64,000 bases of DNA from Metabacillus rhizolycopersici. Its GTDB lineage: Bacteria > Bacillota > Bacilli > Bacillales > Bacillaceae. Below the pieces are notes generated by a model, which was given only the letters and a program-made list of their open reading frames with translations, was not told the DNA's origin and did no database searches. Positions within the stretch are counted from its first letter, which is position 1; each line of letters starts with the position of its first letter. Below are positions 45,731 to 53,545 of the stretch, piece after piece. Made by a program: the position numbers and the translations under genes. The stretch is from assembly GCF_020075705.1 (NCBI RefSeq), contig NZ_JAIQUM010000018.1, positions 9,285 through 73,284 on the forward strand, written 5' to 3'.

Positions 45731-46591
45731 TTAAAACCAATCTGCATAACCTAATTTTCGTAAGTTTTCTGCAGATGTTTGCAAGCAATCAAATGGATCT
45801 TTTCCGTATACATCATCTTGCTCAACTAAGAAATATTGTGCGCCACTTTCAAGGCCAGCTTCGATAATTGCTTTCATATCAAGGTTACCTTCACCGACTT
45901 CAGCAAATTCAATTGTATTTGTGAAGATTTGCATAAATTTGGCCATGTCTTTAAAGTCAACATCAGTTAAATCCATTTGTCCTACTCGGTAATCTTTCAG
46001 ATGCAATAAAGAAACACGACCTGCGTATTGTTTAACAAACTCTGCAGGATTTTCGCCTGCTCTTTGAATCCAGTGAACATCTAACTCAAAACCAAGCTTA
46101 GATGTATTATTTTTGATCATGTCTAATAAATAGACACCATCATATTTTTGGAATTCAAGATGATGCGTGTGATAATATAAATCAATACCTTGCTCTGCTA
46201 ATCTCACTGCCATAGCTTCAGCTCGATCGATAAACGCCATGATTTGATCTTTATCGCCCATTAAGTTTAGCGGCATCATACCAATACGTAAGAAATTACA
46301 GTCAAGCGTTTTACAATCATTGACAATTTTTTCAAAATCAGCTGATAATGTCTCGCCAGGCATTCCAGGTAGCATTGGCTCAAGTCCTGCAGACATAGCG
46401 GCAATTTTGATATCAAAATCTGCGCTTGCTCTTTTTAACTCAGAGACATTTTCTTCTGTCATTGGAATTTGCGATACTTCTACAGCATGGTATCCAAGCT
46501 CGTTTATTTTTCTCATTGTTTCATAAACACCAATCTCTTCTACTTTGCCTTTTAGCATCATCATTTGAACGCCAATTTTACCTTTATTCAT
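45731..46591 (-). CDS. Sugar phosphate isomerase/epimerase-like TIM barrel, copy 2
   Basis: 286 residues with the metal-site motifs YYHTHHLEF, FELDVHWIQRAG, LLHLKDYRVG and FLVEQDDVYG. It lies two bases after the Gfo/Idh gene and shares its RBS region, so it is co-translated. It is very similar to copy 1; one visible difference is YYHTHH versus YYHNHH near the metal site, which could reflect different reactions (elimination versus hydration) or plain redundancy. Confidence 0.86.
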   Translation of the reverse strand: MNKGKIGVQMMMLKGKVEEIGVYETMRKINELGYHAVEVSQIPMTEENVSELKRASADFDIKIAAMSAGLEPMLPGMPGETLSADFEKIVNDCKTLDCNFLRIGMMPLNLMGDKDQIMAFIDRAEAMAVRLAEQGIDLYYHTHHLEFQKYDGVYLLDMIKNNTSKLGFELDVHWIQRAGENPAEFVKQYAGRVSLLHLKDYRVGQMDLTDVDFKDMAKFMQIFTNTIEFAEVGEGNLDMKAIIEAGLESGAQYFLVEQDDVYGKDPFDCLQTSAENLRKLGYADWF

Positions 46592-46593
46592 GT

Positions 46594-47598
46594 TTACCCC
46601 TCCATTGTCATTGCTTGTTTTAATTCGGACGATTTAAGAATTGCATCAATTATTTGAATCGATGTAAGTGCATCTTTAGCGTGAACATAATCTTGAGTAT
46701 CATTTTCTATACAAGAATAGAAGTGATTAATTATTTTTGTATGGCTTGCACCGTAATAGAATTTTGTACCAGGAAGCTTTCGGTCTTCCATGATTTCTTC
46801 CTTCTTACCATTTTCATTTAGTCTAGTAAGAGTGCTGTCTTTAATTGTGAATTTTCCCTTTTCAAAGACGACTTGAAGTTCAACACTGGAATTTCCTGCA
46901 TTCGCATTCGTCGCAAAGAACAATCCTGATGCACCGTTTTTAAACTTAATATTGGCTGTAGCCGTGTCTTCTACTTCAATGCCATAATCCAATAACTGAT
47001 CAACAGTCCCTCTTATGGACGCAATTTCTCCGCCAATCAGTTGCATTAAATCGAGAGTATGTAGCGCCTGGTTAATCATAACCCCTCCACCGGCATACTC
47101 CATTTTTCCCCGCCACGGTTTAACATCATAATAAGATTTTGGTCTAAACCAGGTTACTAACCCTTTGATACCAATTATTTTGCCATATTCTCCACTATTC
47201 ACAATCTCTTGCAGCTTTTCAAAGGATTCATTATAGCGGTTTTGAAGGCATACACCAATTTTAATATCCTTATTGGCTTCCTCTAATTTGACTAGTTCTA
47301 ATCCCTCTTCAGTGTTCAATCCTAAAGGTTTTTCTTGAAAAACATGAACTCCTTTTTGGACACAAGCCTTCGTTGCTGGGTAGTGAAGATAGTGGGGCAA
47401 AAGATTATGAACACAATCCAATGCTTCTTTTTCTAGCATCTCGTGATAATCGGTATAAAAATTCACACCAGGTACGTTATCCTTTAATGTTTCATCACGA
47501 TCACATACAGCTACTAACTCAACACTTGGATTAGCTTGTATAGCTGGTAAATGAATTTTAGAGATATCCCCAAGACCAATTACGGCTATTTTCAGCAT
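46594..47598 (-). CDS. Gfo/Idh/MocA-family oxidoreductase 1
   Basis: 334 residues. An N-terminal Rossmann motif (VIGLGDISKIHL) and the EKP motif in FQEKPLGLNTEEG are followed by GGGVMINQALHTLDLMQ, carrying the catalytic His. These NAD(P)-dependent enzymes oxidise or reduce sugar hydroxyls or keto groups, often at C3. AAAGGAAG precedes the ATG. In the operon it pairs with the second dehydrogenase upstream; one may oxidise and the other reduce the same sugar carbon (inference). Confidence 0.88.
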   Translation of the reverse strand: MLKIAVIGLGDISKIHLPAIQANPSVELVAVCDRDETLKDNVPGVNFYTDYHEMLEKEALDCVHNLLPHYLHYPATKACVQKGVHVFQEKPLGLNTEEGLELVKLEEANKDIKIGVCLQNRYNESFEKLQEIVNSGEYGKIIGIKGLVTWFRPKSYYDVKPWRGKMEYAGGGVMINQALHTLDLMQLIGGEIASIRGTVDQLLDYGIEVEDTATANIKFKNGASGLFFATNANAGNSSVELQVVFEKGKFTIKDSTLTRLNENGKKEEIMEDRKLPGTKFYYGASHTKIINHFYSCIENDTQDYVHAKDALTSIQIIDAILKSSELKQAMTMEG

Positions 47599-47663
47599 TA
47601 GAGCACTTCCTTTGTAAACAACTCATGACCTAGGTGGCCATGAGCTCTTTTGATTTTATTTCG

Positions 47664-48824
47664 TTATTGTTTAACAGGACTCTTTTTTTCTTCTTCAATC
47701 TTTTTAGTTAATTCAGCAAAGTATAGCTCTTCATCAATTGGAAGCTCTACTTCTTTATCTAACCAGCTTGAAAGATGGATTGCGTTTGCTAATGCAACAC
47801 CATTAATACCATCGCTTCCTGGTGCAATTAAAGGTGTACCATCTAAGATATTTGCAGCAAAGTTTTCTAATACAGAGCAATGTTGAGCACCCCATACGCT
47901 TTCAAACTCAATCACTTCTTCAGTAGATATTTCTGATGGGCCTTGACCAGTGAAAATTTTCATTACATCTGCCCAACTCATCGTAGCGCTCATTTCAGGC
48001 TCAGGTGTGTTAAGTCGTTTGATTGTAATTTTTTTGCTATCATCAACAATGATTTTTCCTTTATCGCCCAAAATCTCAAAACGGTCAGTACCCAAAATAT
48101 CATGCGTAGCTGTAATAAATACACCAGTTGCACCATTACCGTAGTCAAGTATTGTTGTTACTTCATCTTCAACTGCGATATTTCTTTGGTAGCCGTATTT
48201 CACATTAGAATATACTTTTTTAGGCATTCCACAAATCCATTGAAGCAAATCGATTTGATGTGGTGCTTGGTTTACAAGGACACCGCCACCTTCACCGCCC
48301 CAAGTTGCTCTCCATGCACTTTGGTCGTAGTAACCTTGTGGTCTCCACCATGTTGTAATGATCCAGTTTGTACGACGAATATTACCAATTTCACCATTAT
48401 CAATAAGTTCTTTCAATTTTTGGTAAAGTGGATTCGTTCTTTGGTTGAAGAAAACACCAAATGTCAATTCAGGTTTTGTTGCTGCAAATTCGTTTAATTC
48501 TTTTACTTGTTTTGTATAAACACCAGCTGGTTTTTCTAGTAATGTGTGGATATTTCTTTTTAACGCCTCGATTCCCATTTCTGGGTGAAGGTAATGTGGT
48601 ACAGTCGTAACAACTGCGTCAACATCACCACTCTCAAGCATTTCAATATAATTATCATAGAATGGAACATTTGGATATTTCTCTGCACACATCTCCTTTT
48701 TAGCAGGGTCAATGTCACAAATAGCTCCAATTACCATGTTTTTAACTTTTCCTTCTGAGATAAATCCAGCGTAAGTTCCACCTTGTGCACCAATACCAAT
48801 AATACCTAATCTAACTTGTTTCAT
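47664..48824 (-). CDS. Gfo/Idh/MocA-family oxidoreductase 2
   Basis: 386 residues with GIIGIGAQGGTYAG (NAD binding), LLEKPAGVYT (catalytic Lys) and GGGVLVNQAPHQIDLLQW (Asp/His). Length and the HQIDLLQW motif are those of glycoside-3-dehydrogenase-like members, including levoglucosan dehydrogenase types. No signal peptide. It starts at ATG 48824 after GAGGAG, two bases from the preceding gene's stop. Confidence 0.88.
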   Translation of the reverse strand: MKQVRLGIIGIGAQGGTYAGFISEGKVKNMVIGAICDIDPAKKEMCAEKYPNVPFYDNYIEMLESGDVDAVVTTVPHYLHPEMGIEALKRNIHTLLEKPAGVYTKQVKELNEFAATKPELTFGVFFNQRTNPLYQKLKELIDNGEIGNIRRTNWIITTWWRPQGYYDQSAWRATWGGEGGGVLVNQAPHQIDLLQWICGMPKKVYSNVKYGYQRNIAVEDEVTTILDYGNGATGVFITATHDILGTDRFEILGDKGKIIVDDSKKITIKRLNTPEPEMSATMSWADVMKIFTGQGPSEISTEEVIEFESVWGAQHCSVLENFAANILDGTPLIAPGSDGINGVALANAIHLSSWLDKEVELPIDEELYFAELTKKIEEEKKSPVKQ

Positions 48825-48826
48825 TA

Positions 48827-49714
48827 TTATTTCTCCTCACTTTCAATTTTTTCTAGAATTTCAAGTAAAGCTTCATACTGAAGTTTATATCCACCTTCAC
48901 CATCAAGTTCTTTATTATCCTTAATAATTTCTGTTGCATCCTCAAGTTCTAAATCCTTTAAGGAATCAAATCGAACTAAATGTGGCTCAAGTGTTAGGAA
49001 GCCTTTGTAGCCGCTATTAATAAATTGTGCTAGAAGCTCAGGTATTTTTCCTTCTCCAGTACCACACACAACGTTTTCGTTATCGGTTGTTACAGCATCC
49101 TTGATGTGGATATAAACGATTTCATCTCTTAACAGATCGTAGCACGCCCCAGTATCTTCGCCACACTGCACAAAGTTAGCAAAATCGAAAATTCCTTTAA
49201 AGTACGGAGAACCAACAAGCGTTAAAATCTCATGGCAACGACGTGCAATATCACCATAGATATCCTTCTCATTTTCATGCACTAAAATAACATTGTATTT
49301 TTCTGCAATTGCTGCATATTCCCTTAGTTTGCTTATAACATCATCTTTATATTGATCAGCATCCTCACCCTTAGGGATATAGAAGCTGAAAATACGTATA
49401 TATTTACAATCTAATAGATTGGAAATTTGACAAAGCGTGTCCAACATAATCTTTTGGTTTGTAAAGCCATCTTCATCATTAATGTACACCTTACCAATTG
49501 GTGATCCGATTGAAGAAACACTTACACCTGCTTTTTGTAAACGTGGTAGTACATTTTCATTTATTTCATCTACGGAATAATCGCCAATGTTTTTTCCATC
49601 AATTCCTCGTAATGAAATATAATTCATGCCTAGCTTTGTTACTACTTCTAATTGGGTATCAAAATCAGACGAAATTTCATCTGAAAATCCTGAAATCTTT
49701 AAGTCTTTATTCAT
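48827..49714 (-). CDS. Sugar phosphate isomerase/epimerase-like TIM barrel 3
   Basis: About 295 residues, AP-endonuclease-2 fold: ISSDFDTQLEVVTKLGMNY, ISLRGIDGKN, VILVHENEKDIYGD, GIFDFANFVQCGED, YIHIKDAV and FLTLEPHLV give the metal ligands. It is only distantly related to the two 286-residue copies. ATG 49714 after GGGAGG is preferred to the longer open frame. It is the first enzyme gene of the operon, just downstream of the AraC regulator. Confidence 0.86.
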   Translation of the reverse strand: MNKDLKISGFSDEISSDFDTQLEVVTKLGMNYISLRGIDGKNIGDYSVDEINENVLPRLQKAGVSVSSIGSPIGKVYINDEDGFTNQKIMLDTLCQISNLLDCKYIRIFSFYIPKGEDADQYKDDVISKLREYAAIAEKYNVILVHENEKDIYGDIARRCHEILTLVGSPYFKGIFDFANFVQCGEDTGACYDLLRDEIVYIHIKDAVTTDNENVVCGTGEGKIPELLAQFINSGYKGFLTLEPHLVRFDSLKDLELEDATEIIKDNKELDGEGGYKLQYEALLEILEKIESEEK

Positions 49715-49777
49715 TGATGAATGTTCCTCCCTTGCTGGAATGTAATAAAATTTGCACTTTCTAAACATTCCCTTTAT

Positions 49778-50623
49778 CTACTTTTTTAGACGTAATCGAC
49801 GATACTCTTTTGCTGTAACGCCCATCTTCTCTCGAAAATACCGGCTAAAATGGGATGCACTTTCAAAGCCACAATCATGAGCAATATCATGTAAAGCTTT
49901 ATTCGGTTCCATTTCAAGCGAATATTTCACTTGTGTTAACCGACACCCCATGACATACTCCATCACTGTAAACCCTGTCATTTCTTTAAATACATGTGAT
50001 ACATACGACTTACTTAAATTAAGTGCTTCAGAAATCGATTCCAGCGTCATTTTTTTCATGTAATTTAACTGAATGTATGAGGCTATGTTTTCAGCATGCT
50101 CTACTTTGTCACCTTTTTGATTCGGAATTTTAATCGATTCCACCTCTCCAAGACGATGCACACTAATCAACACTTGTAATAAAAGCACTTTCATTTCAGT
50201 TTCTGCAAACTTATCATGAAGTTCTGGAGACCTCTGCAGCATATCGAGACGTCGAATTATTTCTTCTAAACGTTTCGATTCTTCATTGCCATTTGTTCGA
50301 ATTAAACAATGGTGAAGTGTTTGAAACACCTCAATTAAATACATACTACCTAATTCTACTAGTAAACCTTTAATCCAATGTGGTGAAAAGTGAACGACAC
50401 TTCGAATGTACTCACTATTTGGGTTAATATTCGGTTTATGCAAAGTTAAGCCATCCATGAGCAAAATATCCCCAGGTTCTAAATCATAAATTTGATTATG
50501 AATTAAATACCTACATGATCCAGAATGGAAAAAATAAACCTCATACTCTTGATGTGAATGGTAGTCATACGAGTGCCCACCCAGTCCTTGCATTCGGTAG
50601 CTTACAAGCAGCGTTCCATTCAA
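49778..50623 (-). CDS. AraC-family regulator of the sugar cluster
   Basis: About 281 residues with an N-terminal cupin sensing domain (YDYHSHQEYEVYFFHSGS, DLEPGDILLMDG) and two C-terminal HTH motifs (SISEALNLSKSYVSHVFKE and IAHDCGFESASHFSRYFRE). It likely activates the downstream TIM-barrel/dehydrogenase operon on binding a sugar. A TTG start at 50623 is taken, since AAAGGA sits eight bases before it; other starts nearby are possible. Confidence 0.87.
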   Translation of the reverse strand: MNGTLLVSYRMQGLGGHSYDYHSHQEYEVYFFHSGSCRYLIHNQIYDLEPGDILLMDGLTLHKPNINPNSEYIRSVVHFSPHWIKGLLVELGSMYLIEVFQTLHHCLIRTNGNEESKRLEEIIRRLDMLQRSPELHDKFAETEMKVLLLQVLISVHRLGEVESIKIPNQKGDKVEHAENIASYIQLNYMKKMTLESISEALNLSKSYVSHVFKEMTGFTVMEYVMGCRLTQVKYSLEMEPNKALHDIAHDCGFESASHFSRYFREKMGVTAKEYRRLRLKK

Positions 50624-50877
50624 ATGAATCAATCCTTTCAATGAAACTACTATTAGTTTATACCAAAATTGTTCTGATTACGTTACCTGAAACTGTTTGA
50701 ATTTTATCATAAATTGACTGAGAGTGCTTTTTGTAAGCGATCAACAATCAACTAATCCTAATTCTTCCAATATCTACTTTATATTTTTTAGTATGGCAAC
50801 TTTATTCTATGTTTATGTATTAAGCAACTCAAGGGGAAAGGTTTCGTAAAAATAGCTTTTAGATAAGTGAGGTTTCC

Positions 50878-50925
50878 AACACAGCAAAGGCCACTAGCAT
50901 AAATGCTAGTGGCCTTTGCTGTGTT
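50878..50925. terminator. Perfect 23-bp palindrome downstream of GH3 gene 1
   Basis: AACACAGCAAAGGCCACTAG with CAT is exactly complementary to the following 23 bases, separated by AA only. It lies ten bases past the GH3 stop on the minus strand, but the T-rich tail is on the plus-strand side. A shorter degenerate version (CTAGTAT-AA-ATACTAG) sits at the same place after GH3 gene 2. It may stabilise mRNA 3' ends or terminate. Confidence 0.6.
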
Positions 50926-50935
50926 ACCTTTTGTT

Positions 50936-53308
50936 TTATAGATTGGCAATTACTTCATCAATTGCCTGATTAATCTCTTGTTTGACTTCATTTGGCACAT
51001 GTTTTTTTGGTAATTTATCGACCTTCTTCTTCAAGTCTTCCAACGTTGAAATTGCACGTGAAGTATTACCGGTAGCCAAGTATTTTTCTGCTTTTTCGAT
51101 TTGGTTTAAGAGAGATTTTTGATGCCCGTGTTTTGAGAGATTTTTGTTAATAAGCTGTTTCAGCCCACTAATCGTTGTTTGTCCATCTTTCGAATCATAA
51201 GAGAGACCAAAATTGTACGCGTATGCTACACCATTTTTATCACGGAAAACATAAGAAGGATCTTCATCATAACCAGGAACATCTCCGTTCTCTTTGTCTA
51301 ATTCTTCCTGATTAGCAGGAATTGTGAACGGAAGTTTCCCTGTAGGATTGAATTTTCCACGAATGACATCAACTATCGCCTCAGGTTTCACCCCAAAAGT
51401 ACTTATGACAGCTTTTGCTTTTCCTTCCACATTATCAATCAACCATGGGTTCGTCATGTTTAATGCAAGAATAGTCGGAACAGTATCTTGAATTTCATTA
51501 ATTCTATCCACATCATCGATTCCATTTTCTGGCCCTATTGTCAACTGGGGATTACTAGCCTTTGGTGTGCTAGGACGGACCCAAACAAATGCATGTGTTG
51601 CTTCCTCAATATTATTCGTAATTGTGACAGATTTATCATAATTACGAATAGACTCTATGAATCCTGCAGTATTCTCTTTATCATCTCCATTTGAGAAAAT
51701 CTCGACGTAAAGCTTAATCTCTTCAATTTTATCATCATTCAATGGCAATAAATGATCATCATTTCGTAATAGAACAATTGATTTACGATGCGCTTCATCC
51801 GCTAGTTCCTGTGATTCTGGATTAGTTGCGACAGCGAGCGCATTTTCTGGGTCTACGTAAGGATCTTCAAACAGCCCTAATTGCATCATTTCAGTCAGCA
51901 GGAATGTGACCGATTCGTCTAGTCTCTTTTCTTTAACCAAACCATCATTAACTGCATTGATAAGATAAGTCGGGTCAGCTTCTCCAGAGAAAATATTAAC
52001 TCCTGCGTCTAGTGCTTTTGCATATCTCTCTTCCTTGGTTAACTCTTCAACACCCCAAGGCATTGATGTAGTGATACCTGTGTCGGTGTTAACATAACCT
52101 TTGAAACCAAGATCATCACGCAATAAATCTTCAATGATAGCTTTGTTATACGCGAATCCAACTTCTTCAAATTCTTCTCCATTTCCTAATTGGTTAGGCG
52201 CACTATGTTCATTACTCGGATACGCGTAATAAGGCATGATAGACGTTGTTCCCGCCTCAATTGCTGCCTTAAAAGCCGGAATGTGATATTTAAGTAAGCT
52301 ACCTTCAGTTGGATACGGATTGAATTGACCATTCAAATAATGTGGATCCTTCCCATCGTCACGGGCTCCTCCACCAGGGAAATGCTTCGTTGTTAGAGAA
52401 ACACTATTTGGACCAAGTTCCTTGCCTTGATAACCTAAGACAATTTCACGAATCATATCTGCTGCAAGCTCAGGATGTTCTCCAAAGGTACCTTCAGTTC
52501 TTGTCCATAATGGGTCTGTGATAATATCCGCCATATACATGTAGCCCTTACGAATTCCGCTTGCCGTAAATTCTTGTGCAGAAGTTTCTGCAAATTCCCT
52601 CACAAGTTCAGTATCACGACTTGCGGCAAGTCCTAATTCACCCGGCCAAACAGAGAATTCGCCTACAGACTCACTAATACCAAATGTCTTACTTGTATTG
52701 ATATGATTCCGTGGGTTCGATGTCATGACAACTGGGATACCTAATCTTGATCTCTCTGCTACTTCTTGTATTTGATTAATCCATGTTGCTAAAACATCCG
52801 CACTTGGGTTTTGACGGATAATGAAGTAGCGCAAATTACGATCAAGGATACCGTTTGTAGTCCCTGACGCATCGAGAACTGGTTCATCAAATTCATAATT
52901 AGGATCACCTGGTTGAGCCCAGCGATTCGTTTCACTCCAACGGTCTGCCTCACTAAGTAAGTTATCTCCTTCTGCACTCTCATTCATATAGTGTGAGGAA
53001 ATAAGCATCATTCCTGCCTTTTCCTCAAGTGTCATCTTTGAGACTAGATCTTTTACTCGCTTATCAACAGGAAGCGTCCAGTTTTCATAAGAATCTAATT
53101 TTCCGTTGTCATTTAAATCTCTGTACTCTTTCCCCTTAATCTTAAGCGTGTCTTTAATGCGTGTCTCGACTTCCATGTCAGCATTTCCTTTACTTGCAGC
53201 ACTTGCCTGTGGTGCCATGAGCGGAATTGTCAGCAAAACGGCAAGTGAACTTGCCATGACTTTTCTTATGTTTTTACCTTTTCTCCACTTTTTCAAAATT
53301 GAAGACAT
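50936..53308 (-). CDS. Secreted GH3 glycoside hydrolase with C-terminal FIMAH-like domain, copy 1
   Basis: 790 residues. Signal peptide with ...LMAPQASAASK cleavage site; a short EF-hand-like DLNDNGKLDSYENW; GH3 barrel with TLEEKAGMMLISSH, TTKHFPGGGARDDG and nucleophile region GYVNTDTG; the second alpha/beta domain with SIVLLRND. The last 70 residues (LKQLINKNLSKHG...NQAIDEVIANL) resemble a FIMAH domain. It hydrolyses beta-linked glycosides outside the cell. It is a close paralogue of the next gene upstream. Confidence 0.9.
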   Translation of the reverse strand: MSSILKKWRKGKNIRKVMASSLAVLLTIPLMAPQASAASKGNADMEVETRIKDTLKIKGKEYRDLNDNGKLDSYENWTLPVDKRVKDLVSKMTLEEKAGMMLISSHYMNESAEGDNLLSEADRWSETNRWAQPGDPNYEFDEPVLDASGTTNGILDRNLRYFIIRQNPSADVLATWINQIQEVAERSRLGIPVVMTSNPRNHINTSKTFGISESVGEFSVWPGELGLAASRDTELVREFAETSAQEFTASGIRKGYMYMADIITDPLWTRTEGTFGEHPELAADMIREIVLGYQGKELGPNSVSLTTKHFPGGGARDDGKDPHYLNGQFNPYPTEGSLLKYHIPAFKAAIEAGTTSIMPYYAYPSNEHSAPNQLGNGEEFEEVGFAYNKAIIEDLLRDDLGFKGYVNTDTGITTSMPWGVEELTKEERYAKALDAGVNIFSGEADPTYLINAVNDGLVKEKRLDESVTFLLTEMMQLGLFEDPYVDPENALAVATNPESQELADEAHRKSIVLLRNDDHLLPLNDDKIEEIKLYVEIFSNGDDKENTAGFIESIRNYDKSVTITNNIEEATHAFVWVRPSTPKASNPQLTIGPENGIDDVDRINEIQDTVPTILALNMTNPWLIDNVEGKAKAVISTFGVKPEAIVDVIRGKFNPTGKLPFTIPANQEELDKENGDVPGYDEDPSYVFRDKNGVAYAYNFGLSYDSKDGQTTISGLKQLINKNLSKHGHQKSLLNQIEKAEKYLATGNTSRAISTLEDLKKKVDKLPKKHVPNEVKQEINQAIDEVIANL

Positions 53309-53545
53309 TGTTTTCCTTCCCTTCTTTTAGATAAGTACTTTTATTCAATTAAATTACTAAAACACAACGTCCTCCCTGTATTCTGATTAAAATTGTTTCA
53401 TAGATTAATTAAAGGTATTTTACACCACCAAAAAGGGTGTCAATAAGCTAACTATTAAACTCTTTCTTATTATCGTTTACTATGACACAGTACAAAATAA
53501 AGCTACTAGTATAAATACTAGCGGCCCGACCACTTTATTTAGTCT

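Noticed and set aside
47605..47660. Hairpin CTCATG...CATGAG between the two dehydrogenase genes as a terminator
   Set aside because: The T-rich side is on the plus strand while the operon is minus; spacing fits an internal operon element at most, so it is not listed.
47943..48497. 184-codon plus-strand open frame
   Set aside because: Antisense shadow of the Gfo/Idh/MocA gene; the Cys/Phe-rich composition is typical of a shadow.
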